Shown: positions 48,533 through 59,402, numbered from the stretch's first letter. The stretch: DNA of 64,000 nucleotides from Pseudomonas floridensis (GCF_002087235.1 NZ_MUIO01000002.1:209721-273720), one strand, 5' to 3'. The notes: generated from the letters alone by a model not told the origin. Numbers and translations: made by a program.

Positions 48533-49672
48533 ATGGTTAAGTCTCAATATAACCGGTCACTCAAATTCGCCAGCGGGCTATTTGGCTCACTGATGCTGGT
48601 CAGCCTTTCCGCTCATGCCGATATTGCCACCGACGTAGCCACCACCGGCTGGGCCACTCAGAACGGTGGCACCAAAGGCGGTTCCAGAGCCGCCGCGAAC
48701 AATATCTACACCGTCAAGAATGCCGCCGAACTGAAAGCCGCACTGTCCGCCTCGGTGGGCAGCAACGGCCGGATCATCAAGATTACCGGCCTGATTGACG
48801 TCAGCGAGGGCAAGCCTTACACCAAGACCTCGGACATGAAAGCGCGAGGCCGTCTGGACATTCCAGGCAAGACCACCATCGTGGGCACCAGCAGCAGTGC
48901 GGAAATCCGTGAGGGTTTCTTCTATGCCAAAGAAAACGACGTGATCATTCGCAACCTCACCATCGAAAACCCTTGGGATCCGGAGCCGATCTGGGATGCC
49001 GATGACGGCAGCGCGGGCAACTGGAACTCCGAATACGACAGCCTGACCGTCGAAGGTGCCAATAACGTATGGGTCGACCACGTGACCTTCACCGATGGCC
49101 GCCGCACCGATGACCAGAACGGCACTGCCAATGGTCGTCCCAAGCAGCACCACGACGGCGCGCTGGATGTGAAGAACGGCGCGAACTACGTCACCATCTC
49201 GTATTCAATCTTCAAGAATCACGAGAAGAACAACCTGATCGGTTCTAGCGACAGCCGCACCACCGATGACGGCAAACTCAAGGTCACCATCCACAACACC
49301 CTGTTCGAAAACATCTCCGCACGCGCACCGCGTGTTCGCTTCGGCCAGGTGCATCTGTACAACAACTATCATGTGGGCAGCACCAGCCATAAGATCTATC
49401 CGTTCTCCTACGCTCACGGCGTGGGCAAGGGTTCGAAGATCTTCTCGGAGCGCAATGCGTTCGAAATAAGCGGTATCAGCGGTTGCGACAAGATTGCCGG
49501 TGATTACGGTGGAAGCGTGTACCGCGACACTGGCTCGCGGTTGAACGGCAGCGCGCTGAACTGCGCCTGGACCGACAGCATCGGTTGGACCCCGCCTTAC
49601 AGCTACAGCCCGCTGGCCGCAGACAAAGTGGCGGCCGACGTCAAGGCCAAGGCTGGCGCCGGCAAGATCTGA
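48533..49672 (+). CDS. pel: Secreted pectate lyase, polysaccharide lyase family 1
   Basis: 379 residues. A Sec signal peptide ([20 protein letters not shown], cleavage near 30) precedes the parallel beta-helix. Family-1 signatures include [11 protein letters not shown], the calcium-binding aspartates [20 protein letters not shown] and the catalytic arginine region [18 protein letters not shown]. It breaks polygalacturonate in plant cell walls by beta-elimination. The divergent-ended type II secretion genes beginning 57 bases downstream are the probable export route. A strong terminator separates them. Confidence 0.95.
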   Translation: MVKSQYNRSLKFASGLFGSLMLVSLSAHADIATDVATTGWATQNGGTKGGSRAAANNIYTVKNAAELKAALSASVGSNGRIIKITGLIDVSEGKPYTKTSDMKARGRLDIPGKTTIVGTSSSAEIREGFFYAKENDVIIRNLTIENPWDPEPIWDADDGSAGNWNSEYDSLTVEGANNVWVDHVTFTDGRRTDDQNGTANGRPKQHHDGALDVKNGANYVTISYSIFKNHEKNNLIGSSDSRTTDDGKLKVTIHNTLFENISARAPRVRFGQVHLYNNYHVGSTSHKIYPFSYAHGVGKGSKIFSERNAFEISGISGCDKIAGDYGGSVYRDTGSRLNGSALNCAWTDSIGWTPPYSYSPLAADKVAADVKAKAGAGKI

Positions 49673-49694
49673 CATCACGTCTAACCCGCTGCGC

Positions 49695-49722
49695 AAAAGG
49701 CCCTCTTGATCGAGGGCCTTTT
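49695..49722. terminator. Bidirectional terminator between pel and gspF
   Basis: AAAAGGCCCTC and GAGGGCCTTTT form a perfect 11-bp stem with 6-base loop, A/T runs on both sides, serving both convergent transcripts. Confidence 0.93.
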
Positions 49723-49728
49723 CATGGC

Positions 49729-50940
49729 TTAGTCAACCAGTTGATTGATTTCAATGATCGGCAGCAGAACCGCCAGCACTATGACCAGCACCACGCCGCC
49801 CATGACCACGATCATCAGCGGTTCGAGCAAGGCGGTCATACCCATGGCGCGGCGTTCGATGTCACGAGACAGGGTTTGCGCGGCGCGCTCCAGCATCGGC
49901 GGCAACGCACCGGTCTTCTCGCCGCTGGCGATCAGGTGAATCAGCAATGGCGGAAAGACCTTCTCCACGCGCAACGCGGCAGCCAGATTCACACCTTCGC
50001 GCACTTTGGCGGTGGCCTCGGTGACGCTCTGGCTCAGGCGGTCGTTGGACAGGGTCTGACGCGCCGCGTCCAGTGCGCGCAATAGCGGCACGCCCGCGCC
50101 GCCAAGAATCGCCAGGGTCGAGGCAAAGCGTGCCGTATTGAGGCCCAGCACGAAACGCCCGATCAAGGGTAATCGCAGAACCCGGGCGTGCCAGCTCAAA
50201 CGAGCGGCCGGATTGCGCAGGTACATTCGCCAGCCCCATGCACCGACCACCAGACAGACCAGACACAGCCAGCCCCAGCCGCGGATGAAGTCGCTGGCAT
50301 TGAGCATGGCCAGCGTCAGGCCCGGCAGATCCTGACGCGCCTGGGAGAATGCGCTGACCACCTGCGGCACTACGTAACTCAACAGAAAGATCACGATGGC
50401 AATCGACACCAGCCCCACGACCCCGGGATAGATGAACGCCGTGAGAATCTTGCTCCGCAGGCCGTTGCGCTCTTCGATGTAATCGGCCAGGCGCTCCATC
50501 ACCTGCGCCAGGTCGCCGGACTCTTCACCGGCGGCAATCAAGGCCCGGTAAATGTCCGGAAAATCACCGGGACGCGCAGCAAGCGCTTCGGCCAGTCGCA
50601 TGCCGCCGCGAATATCGCTGCGCACGGCGCCAAGGGTCTGAATGATGTGCTTGCGCTCGGCCTGCTCCAGCGTCGCGCTCAGCGCCTCTTCCAGCGGCAG
50701 GCCCGCGCCCAGCAGGCTCGCCAGTTGCCGGGTGACCGACGCCAGATCGGTGTCCGACAGCCTGGCGCTGAATACCCCTCGCCCGCCGCTCCCGGCCCGC
50801 ACCGTCTCGACCTCGACCTGCAACGCGGTCAGGCCACGGCCACGCAGCACAGTAAACGCGGCGTTCTGGCTGTCGGCCTCCAGATGCCCGGATTCGATCT
50901 TGCCGTGTGCATCGGCGGCTTCGTAGCGATAGCGATTCAT
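49729..50940 (-). CDS. gspF: Type II secretion inner-membrane platform protein GspF
   Basis: 403 residues with two repeated T2SSF domains (about 70-190 and 275-395), three membrane helices and the usual N-terminal YRYEAADAHGKIESG. It anchors the platform that GspE drives. Start overlaps the gspE stop by one base (TGATG). Last gene of the gspG-K-L-M-D-E-F operon. Confidence 0.95.
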   Translation of the reverse strand: MNRYRYEAADAHGKIESGHLEADSQNAAFTVLRGRGLTALQVEVETVRAGSGGRGVFSARLSDTDLASVTRQLASLLGAGLPLEEALSATLEQAERKHIIQTLGAVRSDIRGGMRLAEALAARPGDFPDIYRALIAAGEESGDLAQVMERLADYIEERNGLRSKILTAFIYPGVVGLVSIAIVIFLLSYVVPQVVSAFSQARQDLPGLTLAMLNASDFIRGWGWLCLVCLVVGAWGWRMYLRNPAARLSWHARVLRLPLIGRFVLGLNTARFASTLAILGGAGVPLLRALDAARQTLSNDRLSQSVTEATAKVREGVNLAAALRVEKVFPPLLIHLIASGEKTGALPPMLERAAQTLSRDIERRAMGMTALLEPLMIVVMGGVVLVIVLAVLLPIIEINQLVD

Positions 50941-52358
50941 CAGACGTCCCGTGTCACGCGAAGAATTTCTTCCGGCGCCGTGGTGCCGCTGCGGACCCAG
51001 CGACCACCGTCCTCACGCATGCTCAACATGCCTGCGCGCCTTGCCGCGCCACGCAGCGCCTGCTCATCGGCGCCGCTGTGGATCAGGCTGCGAACCTGAT
51101 CGTCAACACAGAACAGTTCGTGAATTCCGGTCCTGCCGCTGTAACCGATCTGGTTACAAGCGGCACATCCCACAGGACGCCAACTGCCCGGTAGCGCGGG
51201 ATCTTCCTGCCGACACTGCACGCAAAGACGGCGCACCAGACGCTGAGCCAGCACGCCGAGCAGCGATGACGCCAGCAGAAACGGCTCGACGCCCATGTCG
51301 ACCAGCCGATTGACCGCCGACACCGAATCGTTGGTGTGCAGGGTCGCCAGCACCAGGTGCCCGGTCAGCGACGCCTGCACCGCAATCTGCGCGGTTTCGA
51401 GGTCGCGGATTTCGCCGATCATGATGATGTCCGGATCCTGACGCAGAATGGCGCGCAGGGCCAACGCGAACGACATGTCGATGCGCGTGTTGACCTGAAT
51501 CTGGCTGATGCCCGGCAGGTCATACTCGACCGGGTCCTCGACGGTCAGGATATTGCTGGTGCTGGCGTCCAGCCGCGCCAGCGCCGCGTACAGACTGGTG
51601 GTCTTGCCGCTGCCGGTCGGCCCGGTGACCAGCACGATGCCATGTGGCTGACGAATGAGGTTGTCGAGCCTGGCCAACAGGTCAGGGTCCATGCCCAGAG
51701 TTTCCAGTTGCAGGCGCCCGGCCTGTTTGTCGAGAAGCCGCATGACCACCCGCTCCCCATGACCGGTGGGCACCGTGGAAACACGAATGTCGATCGGTCG
51801 CCCGGCCACCCGCAGCGCAATCCGTCCGTCCTGCGGCAGGCGTTTTTCGGCAATGTCCAGTTGAGCCATGATCTTGATCCGCGACACCAGCGAACCGTGC
51901 AGTGCCTTGCGCGGCGACACCACATCGCGCAACGTGCCGTCGACCCGATAGCGTACAACCGAGTGACTTTCGTAGGGCTCGATGTGAATGTCGCTGGCTT
52001 CGTCCCGGGCGGCCTGAGTGAACAGCGCATTGATCATGCGGATCACCGGTGCGCCGTCCTGTGCATCCAGCAGATCGGTGATTTCAGGGATGTCCTGCAT
52101 CAAGCGGTCGAGGTCTGCTTCACTCTCTGCCGCGCCGACTACGGCGGCAGCGCTGCCGGTGTCGGCGTAGGCCGCGGTCAGCAATCCGTCCATCTGTGCG
52201 TCGTCGACACGCTCAAGACGTACCGGACCGAATTGCCGCCGTGCCTCATTGATCGCCCAGCCGGGCGTTGACTGGCACATGACCAGCACCGCCCCCTGCT
52301 CGTCGTGGCGCAACAGAAGACGCTGCGCCTTGGCCCAGGCGTACGGCAAGGCGTTCAT
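50940..52358 (-). CDS. gspE: Type II secretion ATPase GspE
   Basis: 472 residues: N1/N2E domains, Walker [11 protein letters not shown], Asp box, Walker B-like [14 protein letters not shown], and a four-cysteine zinc loop (CVQC and CAAC). All ATPase elements are present; the N-terminus is shorter than in XcpR. ATGA overlap with gspD. Confidence 0.95.
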   Translation of the reverse strand: MNALPYAWAKAQRLLLRHDEQGAVLVMCQSTPGWAINEARRQFGPVRLERVDDAQMDGLLTAAYADTGSAAAVVGAAESEADLDRLMQDIPEITDLLDAQDGAPVIRMINALFTQAARDEASDIHIEPYESHSVVRYRVDGTLRDVVSPRKALHGSLVSRIKIMAQLDIAEKRLPQDGRIALRVAGRPIDIRVSTVPTGHGERVVMRLLDKQAGRLQLETLGMDPDLLARLDNLIRQPHGIVLVTGPTGSGKTTSLYAALARLDASTSNILTVEDPVEYDLPGISQIQVNTRIDMSFALALRAILRQDPDIIMIGEIRDLETAQIAVQASLTGHLVLATLHTNDSVSAVNRLVDMGVEPFLLASSLLGVLAQRLVRRLCVQCRQEDPALPGSWRPVGCAACNQIGYSGRTGIHELFCVDDQVRSLIHSGADEQALRGAARRAGMLSMREDGGRWVRSGTTAPEEILRVTRDV

Positions 52359-54724
52359 GGCAACGGGGCCGGTACGGGAACGGCCCGAATGGTGGCCCGT
52401 GGCATCTGGCCCCGCGCCGGCAATGACTCGGGTATCGCCTTGGCCGCCGACGGCAGCTGCGGCGCCTGCATGTCTGGCAAGGCCCAGTTGCGCTCCGGCT
52501 GCAAGCTGCCTTGCGCGCGGCGCATGTAATCGTAACGGTTGAGGGTGATGCTGCGCCCGGCGCCACTGTCGCGAATGATATAGGGACGCAGAAACACCAT
52601 CAGGTTAGTCTTGGTGAGCTGTCGCCGCTCGTTGCGGAACAGCACGCCCAGCACCGGAATGTTCGACAGCCACGGCACTGCGTCATTGCTCTGGTTGTAG
52701 CCGTCCTGAAGCAATCCGCCCAGTACCATGATCTGCCCGTCGTCGAGCAGGATACTGGTGTCAATGGCACGCTTGTTGGTCACCGTGCCCGCCTCGAGCG
52801 ACGCCCGCTGATCGACGCTGCTCACTTCCTGGTAGATATCCAGCTTGACCGTGCCACCCTCGGAAATCTGCGGACGCACATTGAGCTTCAGGCCGACTTC
52901 TTCACGCTCCACGGTCTGGAACGGGTTGTTGCTGGTGCCGCCTCCACCGGTCACGTAACTGCCGGTGACGAAGGGAATGGTCTGACCGACAAAGATGCTG
53001 GCGGCTTCGTTGTCCAGGGTCAGCAGGTTCGGGGTGGACAACACATTGCTGCCGCCTTTGCTCTTCAGCGCCCGCGCCAGAACCTTGAGGTCCAGCACCT
53101 CACCGATGCCGGGGATGGTCACCGAGCCCTTTACCACACCGACATTCAAGCCCTGTGGCAGAACGTCGATGCTGGTCGGGCTGGCCGGACTGCTGACCAG
53201 CCCGGTACCGCCCAGATTGGCACCGCCGAAAACGCCGCTGCCACTCAGGTTGCCGGTCTGCCATTGCACACCGAATTCGCTGGCATCGTCCTCACTCACT
53301 TCGACGATCAGGCTTTCGATGACCACCTGAGCACGACGCTGGTCGAGCTGGTCGATCACTTCACGCAGATTACGATACAGCGGTTCGGGCGCCGAGATCA
53401 GCAAGGTGTTGGTGGTCGCGTCAGCCTGGATGGTCACGCCGCCAGCCGTGAAGGCTGTGTTCTGATCGGTCTGCTGACCGCCAAGAGCGGTGCCGCTGCT
53501 CGTGCCGCCGCTTTGTCCGTAGCCGCTACTGCCTGTGCTGCTGACGTTGCCGCTGCCGGATGAAGTACCGTTGGCGCCCTGCCCGTCACTTTTGTTGACC
53601 GAACCGCCCATGCCGCTGAGCATCGCGCGTGCACTGTCAGGCATGCCGCTGTCGCTTTCGCCGGTCAACAACCCGCGTAAGGCCTGGGCCAGCTTGCCGG
53701 CCTGAGCGTTACGCAGATAGACCACGTGCAGGTTGCTGGGATTGCTCTGGGCGTTGTCCAGTTTATAGATCAGGTTGCGCGCCAGCTCGGTGCGTTCCGG
53801 GCTGCCCGCCCGAATGATGATGGCATTGGAGCGCGGGTCGCCGACCACACTGATTTTCTGGGTCGGATCTCCGCCCTGAGTGTCCAGCAACTCACTCACC
53901 ATGCCGGCAATATCCACGGCAATGCCGTTGTGGACCGACACCACATCGGTATCGATGGCACTGGGCGTGTCGATGCCGTCGATGATCTGCGCGACCCGCG
54001 TCAGGTTCTCGGCATAATCAGTGACCACGATGGTGTTGTTGCCCGGATAGGCGTTGATCGGATTGTTCGGCGACACGATGGGCCGCAGCACTGGGATCAG
54101 GTTGACCGCGTTCTCGTACTGCAGGCGAAAGGTGCGGGTCAACATGCCATTGGCGGCGGGTTTGTCAGGACTGTAGATCGGACCGCCCAGCAGCTTGGCA
54201 TCTGCCTCGGGCACCACATGCGCGACGCCGCCGACATCGACCACGCTGAAACCCTGCATGCGCAATGCCGACAACAACATGTCGTACGCCTGAACCGCCG
54301 GAACCTGTCCTTCGCTGACCAGCGTCAGGGAGCCGGTGACCCGCGGGTCCAGCAAAAACTGTTGGCCGGTCGAGCGAGACAAGGCTCGCACGACCGCCTG
54401 AATATCGGCGTCCACGAAATTGAGTTGCACCGGCTGATTGCCGAGCACGCTGCGTGCTGCGGCCTGGCTGCGGGCACCGGCCTGCCGATGCGGCGCGTTG
54501 ACCGGATGCTGCACCCTGGGCGCGCGCGCCGTGTCGGCCTGCCCGCGTTGCCGGTCGAGCAGCGCGTCACCGCTGCGTTGCGTGCTGGCCAAGGGTTGCC
54601 CCAGTTCACTGTCCACCAGCAACGGTTGTGTCGGGGATGAGCTGCTGCACGCACTCAGCGCCAGCAGCATGAAAGGCAACACCTTGCGACATTGACGCAT
54701 GTCATTGAAGCCTGACCACTTCAT
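52355..54724 (-). CDS. gspD: Type II secretin GspD with its own lipobox (liposecretin)
   Basis: 789 residues. The N-terminal signal [12 protein letters not shown] carries a lipobox (Cys about 26 from the first Met), so the secretin is predicted to be lipidated and may reach the outer membrane without a pilotin, as HxcQ does. Then N0 (about 90-165, [20 protein letters not shown]), N1-N3, a Gly/Ser-rich linker (about 375-420) and the C-terminal secretin beta-barrel. ATGA overlap with gspM upstream. A second Met at 54700 would give a shorter signal. Confidence 0.93.
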   Translation of the reverse strand: MKWSGFNDMRQCRKVLPFMLLALSACSSSSPTQPLLVDSELGQPLASTQRSGDALLDRQRGQADTARAPRVQHPVNAPHRQAGARSQAAARSVLGNQPVQLNFVDADIQAVVRALSRSTGQQFLLDPRVTGSLTLVSEGQVPAVQAYDMLLSALRMQGFSVVDVGGVAHVVPEADAKLLGGPIYSPDKPAANGMLTRTFRLQYENAVNLIPVLRPIVSPNNPINAYPGNNTIVVTDYAENLTRVAQIIDGIDTPSAIDTDVVSVHNGIAVDIAGMVSELLDTQGGDPTQKISVVGDPRSNAIIIRAGSPERTELARNLIYKLDNAQSNPSNLHVVYLRNAQAGKLAQALRGLLTGESDSGMPDSARAMLSGMGGSVNKSDGQGANGTSSGSGNVSSTGSSGYGQSGGTSSGTALGGQQTDQNTAFTAGGVTIQADATTNTLLISAPEPLYRNLREVIDQLDQRRAQVVIESLIVEVSEDDASEFGVQWQTGNLSGSGVFGGANLGGTGLVSSPASPTSIDVLPQGLNVGVVKGSVTIPGIGEVLDLKVLARALKSKGGSNVLSTPNLLTLDNEAASIFVGQTIPFVTGSYVTGGGGTSNNPFQTVEREEVGLKLNVRPQISEGGTVKLDIYQEVSSVDQRASLEAGTVTNKRAIDTSILLDDGQIMVLGGLLQDGYNQSNDAVPWLSNIPVLGVLFRNERRQLTKTNLMVFLRPYIIRDSGAGRSITLNRYDYMRRAQGSLQPERNWALPDMQAPQLPSAAKAIPESLPARGQMPRATIRAVPVPAPLP

Positions 54725-55287
54725 AAAGCTTCCTTAGCGCCCGGCGCCTGATCCATGCGAACGATCCCGGACAGGCGACCTGCCGAGACTTGAGCGGAAG
54801 GCTCGTCTGCGCGCTGCAGACGGGCCTCTGTAACCTGTAACGAAAACTGTCCTGGCTGCTCCAGCAACCATTCCATCACCACATCGGCCGATGCCTGTTC
54901 GAACGTCAGTTGCCACCCCGAATCGCTGTCTGGAGCTGTAACCTCTAATCGATAGCGGCCCTTGAGCCCGGCGCCGTCAAGACTGTCTCGTAATGCCTGC
55001 TCCAAGTCTTGTCCAGGTACTCGCGACACCGGCATCGACACCTGTTGCAACAGTTCGTCCAGGGTCTGGCTTTGTGTACGCAGTTTGGGAGTCTCGGTAT
55101 GCCAGTAGGCGATGCTCTTCAGCGGCGGCTGAATCAACAGCAGCCATACCAGCAGCCCCAGCAGCACCAGCCCGGCACTGCTGATCAGTTGCCGTTCTCT
55201 ACGCGTCAGGCCCGACCACGTGCCTTTGGCACGCAGATGCAATCCACGCCAGCGGGCTTGCGCAAGGCCCAGCGCCGATCTACTCAT
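54721..55287 (-). CDS. gspM: Type II secretion protein GspM
   Basis: 188 residues from ATG 55287, which overlaps the gspL stop by eight bases (ATGAGTAG). One transmembrane helix (about 35-55, LLGLLVWLLLIQPPLKSI) and a periplasmic ferredoxin-like domain. It binds GspL in the platform. The ORF's earlier Met at 55317 lies inside gspL and is less likely. Confidence 0.88.
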   Translation of the reverse strand: MSRSALGLAQARWRGLHLRAKGTWSGLTRRERQLISSAGLVLLGLLVWLLLIQPPLKSIAYWHTETPKLRTQSQTLDELLQQVSMPVSRVPGQDLEQALRDSLDGAGLKGRYRLEVTAPDSDSGWQLTFEQASADVVMEWLLEQPGQFSLQVTEARLQRADEPSAQVSAGRLSGIVRMDQAPGAKEAL

Positions 55288-56443
55288 GGTCGTCAGCCCC
55301 GCTGCCATCGCCCTCATGGCTTGCCGACTCGGCCAACGGACTCAGCGTCCACAGACGGTCCTCGCGACTGACGCTCAGGCCCACCTGCTTCAACGCTTCC
55401 TGCAAGGCACCATCGATAGGCACCTGCGGCGTTTCGGCCAACAGTTGCAGACGCAGTTGATCCTCGGAAAACGTGAGGCTTTGCACGCTGCCCGCCATGA
55501 AAGGCAGCCCCTCGGCGGCCTGTTGCAGCAATTGATTGAAGCGCTGGCCGGAATCGCCGCCCGTTCCACCTTGCCGCGCAGCCAGTTGCTGACGCGCCTG
55601 TTGCAAGGGATTGAGAATCACCGGCAGCCCCGGAAATGCCTGTTTGACACGCTGACTCATCCCGGCTTTCAGTGCCTGTCCTTGAGCCGCTTCGCGAGCG
55701 GCATACAGGTTGAGGCCCGAGATCCACACCACCGCCGCCAGCACGCAGCAGATCAGGGCGGGCGTCCAGCGGGAAGTCTGCGCGGCTCCGCGTTCAAGCC
55801 CCTCATGCAGCCCCCAGCCCGGCGTCTCACCACTCAAATACTGTTGCGCCGACAGGTGCTCAACGCGGCGAACCTCATAACCCAACACCAGTCGCTCACC
55901 GGGTCCGTCTTCCAGGCTGGACTCAAGGCCTGGTTGCACCACCGCATGATCGGCGCCGTAACGCAGTAACCAATGATCGTCCAGCCGACAAGCGCTGACC
56001 TGCCCAGGCACAGGCACCGCCAAGCCGAACGGCGCCGCATGCAGCCCGCGTAACGGCAGGCGCATCTGGCGCAACAGCTCGATCAGCGGAACCAGCGCGG
56101 CCTTCGGCAGCCAGGCAAGGTGCACCCGACCTTCGGCATTGCGCGTGCTGTGAGCGAGGTGCATCCGCTCACTGTTGCCGAGCATCATTGCTTGTGCGGC
56201 ACAGGTGACGGCCGCTTTGAGACGCGACCCGGACAGCGGTGGCAGATCGATAAACGTGATTACGCTGTCCAGCGGGTGCAGATAGCACTCAACCATCGGC
56301 GGTTTTTTGCCCGCGGCTAACGCTGCCAACGTGCTGCGCCCGCACTCGACGTTTCGGCCCGCACGATCCAGCCGCACGTACTCAAGCTCGGTGTCACGAG
56401 TCAGCGACGTCAACGGCGGCAGAGCCACTCTCACGCGACTCAT
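55280..56443 (-). CDS. gspL: Type II secretion protein GspL
   Basis: 387 residues from ATG 56443, overlapping the gspK stop (ATGA). The cytoplasmic actin-like part (about 1-225) recruits GspE; a transmembrane helix at about 232-252 (LICCVLAAVVWISGLNLY) and a periplasmic domain follow. The frame extends 200 bases upstream over gspK but that is spurious. Confidence 0.9.
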   Translation of the reverse strand: MSRVRVALPPLTSLTRDTELEYVRLDRAGRNVECGRSTLAALAAGKKPPMVECYLHPLDSVITFIDLPPLSGSRLKAAVTCAAQAMMLGNSERMHLAHSTRNAEGRVHLAWLPKAALVPLIELLRQMRLPLRGLHAAPFGLAVPVPGQVSACRLDDHWLLRYGADHAVVQPGLESSLEDGPGERLVLGYEVRRVEHLSAQQYLSGETPGWGLHEGLERGAAQTSRWTPALICCVLAAVVWISGLNLYAAREAAQGQALKAGMSQRVKQAFPGLPVILNPLQQARQQLAARQGGTGGDSGQRFNQLLQQAAEGLPFMAGSVQSLTFSEDQLRLQLLAETPQVPIDGALQEALKQVGLSVSREDRLWTLSPLAESASHEGDGSGADDHE

Positions 56444-57420
56444 ATGCCCACCCGTGACCAGATGACCCGCGGAATCGAGTCGCCTACCCGATGCAGCAAC
56501 GCCTGAATTCTGACCTGACGTTGCTGCGCACGCGCCTGGCCTCGCAACATGAACCACTCGCTGGTAATCCCGACGTTGAGATGATCGACGGTCAGCTTCG
56601 GCACACGCAGCCGGTTGACCAGATCGCCACGATTGACGAACCACAGCCCCCGATCACGCTCGGACACAACAGTCTGCGCCCTGGACAGCGACAAGCCGGG
56701 AATGACCGCCGCCAGCACTTCAGCGCTGGCAGTGTTGCCGTTCACCCAGGTGTTGCTCGGCAGCACACTCACGTAGTGATCCAGACGCGCCAGCGAAGCC
56801 TCGTTCAGACCTGCCACGCCACGCAGATCTTCCAGGCTGCGCAGCATCGGCTGTGTGGCGGGAAGCAGCGTTTGCGCGGACGCGGGCGATGTCACCCGGC
56901 CGCTGTCGAAGCTGCTGGCGGCACCGGTTGCCACAGGTGATGACAGAAGCCTTGGATAAGACGTGATCACTCGCTGGCTGATGCGTTGAGCAAGCGCCAC
57001 GTCGATGCCGATCATTTCGCATAACCGCTCGAAGCTGCGTTGCTGTCCGACATCCAGTTGCTGGTTGGTCAGCAGGTTGCGCAGGTTGAATTTGCCCTGC
57101 TGATCCTGCAACTGGCCTTCGAAATCACCCTGTAAAACACCCTGCGAGTCGCTGCCGATCGGCTTGGCCCACGGCTGGTCCAGGCGTGTCAGCGGGTCGC
57201 GCTGGCGGGAGTCCCAAAGCAATTGACGACTGACTTCGAGCCCGCCCAGCAGCAGCTCGCTGCCCTGCACGCGGGACTGCTCGGCCTCAAGGCTTCGGGT
57301 CAGCACACCCTGACGAGTGAGCATACCGGCCGCGATCACGGCCACGATCGCGGCAATCAGCAACGCGCTGATAATCGCCGAGCCGCGCTGCCCGGGCGAC
57401 GTGAAAATGAGCTTTTTCAT
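56440..57420 (-). CDS. gspK: Type II secretion minor pseudopilin GspK
   Basis: 326 residues from ATG 57420. Prepilin start QRGSAIISALLIAAIVAVIA with cleavage after Gly; like other GspK it lacks the Glu5 found in the remaining pseudopilins. The large K-specific insertion (about 80-300) follows. It caps the pseudopilus with GspI and GspJ. Nine bases after gspG. Confidence 0.92.
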   Translation of the reverse strand: MKKLIFTSPGQRGSAIISALLIAAIVAVIAAGMLTRQGVLTRSLEAEQSRVQGSELLLGGLEVSRQLLWDSRQRDPLTRLDQPWAKPIGSDSQGVLQGDFEGQLQDQQGKFNLRNLLTNQQLDVGQQRSFERLCEMIGIDVALAQRISQRVITSYPRLLSSPVATGAASSFDSGRVTSPASAQTLLPATQPMLRSLEDLRGVAGLNEASLARLDHYVSVLPSNTWVNGNTASAEVLAAVIPGLSLSRAQTVVSERDRGLWFVNRGDLVNRLRVPKLTVDHLNVGITSEWFMLRGQARAQQRQVRIQALLHRVGDSIPRVIWSRVGI

Positions 57421-57428
57421 GGCAGCGC

Positions 57429-57878
57429 TTAAAGCTGCCAGGAGCCGATATCGGCGTTCACACCGTCGCCATCCGGCTGGCCATCGGCACCGAGGGAAAA
57501 GATGTCCACCTCGCCGTTGACACCAGGATTCAGGTAATTGTAGGGCCGACCCCACGGGTCATTGGGCAGGCGTTCGAGATACGAGCGCCAGTTACTTTTG
57601 TTGACGTTCGCAGGGCGTTCCACCAGAACCTTGAGGCCCTGATTCTGGTTCGGATAGCTGCCGTGATCGAGACGATAGAGCTTGAGGGCCTGCATCAGGC
57701 CGGCGATGTCTTGCCTGGCGGCAGTGGCGCGGGCCTGGTCGGGGCGATCCAGCACCTTGGGCACCACGATGGCCGCCAGAATCCCCAGAATGACCACCAC
57801 AACCATGATTTCGATCAGGGTAAAACCAGCCTGGGCGCGACGGCCTGCAGGCCGCTGCTTGACGCACGCGACTTCCAT
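57429..57878 (-). CDS. gspG: Type II secretion major pseudopilin GspG
   Basis: 149 residues. Leader ending AQAG, then FTLIEIMVVVVILGILAAIV with Glu5 for the prepilin peptidase and assembly. The C-terminal calcium-binding stretch FSLGADGQPDGDGVNADIGS is complete. AAGGGAAG before the ATG. First gene of the minus-strand operon. Confidence 0.95.
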   Translation of the reverse strand: MEVACVKQRPAGRRAQAGFTLIEIMVVVVILGILAAIVVPKVLDRPDQARATAARQDIAGLMQALKLYRLDHGSYPNQNQGLKVLVERPANVNKSNWRSYLERLPNDPWGRPYNYLNPGVNGEVDIFSLGADGQPDGDGVNADIGSWQL

Positions 57879-58022
57879 ATCTACTTCCCTTGATAATCCT
57901 TATCAGGCCCGCAGTGTAACAAAACTATAAAGCGCGACGAGGGAAATATTCAGTGATTTGCGTTCGCATCCGGGCGGCGTAGCAGTGCTATTCTGCGTCA
58001 CGGTAGTCAGCCAGGAGGCCGC
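57879..58022. promoter_or_regulatory. Divergent promoter region of the two gsp operons
   Basis: 144 bases between gspG and gspI. It contains a perfect inverted repeat TGATAA-TCC-TTATCA (57891-57905), partly inside the gspG leader, and at 57914-57931 two heptamers GTGTAAC-AAAA-CTATAAA that weakly resemble a PHO box (7-4-7). GGAGG precedes gspI. Which regulator acts here is not established by the sequence. Confidence 0.45.
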
Positions 58023-58409
58023 ATGCGACCGCGACACAAGGACCGTGGTTTTACCCTGATCGAGGTGCTGGTCGCACTGGCGATCATTGCCGTTGCCATG
58101 TCTGCCGCAGTGCGGGTTGCGGGCGGCATGACGCAGAGCAACGGCCTGCTCCGGGACCGTGCTGTCGCCTTGCTGGCGGCGCAAAATCGACTGGCGGAAT
58201 TGCGCCTGGAGGGCCAGCTCAAGTCAGGCGCGAAAGCGGTCGACTGTGATCAGGGCCGCCTGCTGCTGCGCTGCGAACAGACGCTGGTCGCGATGCACGG
58301 CGGTGCACTGATGCGGGTCAGCGTCAGGGTCACCGAACGCGACAAACAGGCACCGCCACTGGCTCGACTGCAGACGGTACTCGGTCATCCCTGGGTCAGA
58401 CCTCAATGA
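58023..58409 (+). CDS. gspI: Type II secretion minor pseudopilin GspI
   Basis: 128 residues; DRGFTLIEVLVALAIIAVAM shows the prepilin cleavage site and Glu5. Strong ribosome site AGGAGG. Its end overlaps by seven bases the convergent gspC gene. Initiator of the minor pseudopilin tip. Confidence 0.93.
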   Translation: MRPRHKDRGFTLIEVLVALAIIAVAMSAAVRVAGGMTQSNGLLRDRAVALLAAQNRLAELRLEGQLKSGAKAVDCDQGRLLLRCEQTLVAMHGGALMRVSVRVTERDKQAPPLARLQTVLGHPWVRPQ

Positions 58410-58846
58410 CGGTCGTTCAAGCGCGTAAGCCCCGGCAGCGCCGGAATCTCAGGCAGCGTGCTGACCTTGAGCCGGGTCTGCTCCGACCCGCGTTCAATCA
58501 CCACGCCATCCGCCTCGATCGCCACCAGACGTACATCCCTGGCCAGACGCTCGCCCGCCATCACACTGCGCGCCGGTCCGTCATTGAGGCGGATGATCGC
58601 CACCGCGCCACGCGCTCCCGCCATCACGCCCGACACACTGATTTGCACCTGAGAAGGTTGATTGGCGAACCATTGTTTCGCCGGACTGGCGAAACCAGAA
58701 TCCTGCGTAGTGAGGGGTTCCACCGGGGTGTGCGACTGTGCCGGATTCAACAGCAGTGATGACCAGGTCGCCACACCTGCCAGCGCAGCAAGCAACGCCA
58801 CTGACTGCAACAAGCGCGGAGCCGATACACCAAGAGCAAATGCCAT
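58403..58846 (-). CDS. gspC: Short type II secretion GspC-like protein (HR domain only)
   Basis: 147 residues from ATG 58846 (AGGAGG upstream). One transmembrane helix (about 10-30) and a homology-region domain (about 60-147, SGVMAGARGAVAIIRLNDG and LVAIEADGVVIERG) that contacts the secretin N0 domain. The PDZ or coiled-coil C-terminus of larger GspC proteins is missing. It is on the opposite strand between gspI and gspH, unlike the usual first position. Confidence 0.82.
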   Translation of the reverse strand: MAFALGVSAPRLLQSVALLAALAGVATWSSLLLNPAQSHTPVEPLTTQDSGFASPAKQWFANQPSQVQISVSGVMAGARGAVAIIRLNDGPARSVMAGERLARDVRLVAIEADGVVIERGSEQTRLKVSTLPEIPALPGLTRLNDRH

Positions 58847-58940
58847 GACTGAACCTCCTGTTCGTCTGGGCAGGAAGTCTACATCAGACTGCGCGTCGGT
58901 ACAGCGGGACACCGAACGAACACTCAAGGGACACAGCGTC

Positions 58941-59402
58941 ATGACCACGGACAGGCAACAGGGCTTTACCTTGATCGAACTGATGGTAGTGCTGGTGATC
59001 ATCGGCATCGCCAGCGCAGCGGTCAGCCTGAGCATCAGACCTGACGCCGATGCACAACTGCGCAAGGACGGCGAGCGGCTGGCGCACCTGCTGCAGATCG
59101 CTCAGGCCGAAGCCAGGGCCGACGGCCGCCCTATCACCTGGCTGGCCGACGGCAAAGGGTTCGCCTTCAGACGACGCGACGAACAGGGCACCGGTCATGA
59201 GCATTTCAATGACGATCCGCAACTGCGACCGCGTACTTGGGAAACACCTTCGATGCGCGTGCAGGTACAGCCCGGACGACCGGTGATTCTGAATGCCGAA
59301 TGGATTACCCCTGAGTTGCACATTCAGCTCTCCGATGGCCAGCACTCGCTTGGGGTGCACCGCAGCGCGCTGGGCCAGTTGAGCGTGGTTAGCGCACCAT
59401 GA
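58941..59402 (+). CDS. gspH: Type II secretion minor pseudopilin GspH
   Basis: 153 residues from ATG 58941 with AAGGGA nine bases upstream; the open frame before it runs over gspC on the other strand and is not coding. Prepilin start QQGFTLIELMVVLVIIGIAS. ATGA overlap with gspJ. Confidence 0.9.
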   Translation: MTTDRQQGFTLIELMVVLVIIGIASAAVSLSIRPDADAQLRKDGERLAHLLQIAQAEARADGRPITWLADGKGFAFRRRDEQGTGHEHFNDDPQLRPRTWETPSMRVQVQPGRPVILNAEWITPELHIQLSDGQHSLGVHRSALGQLSVVSAP

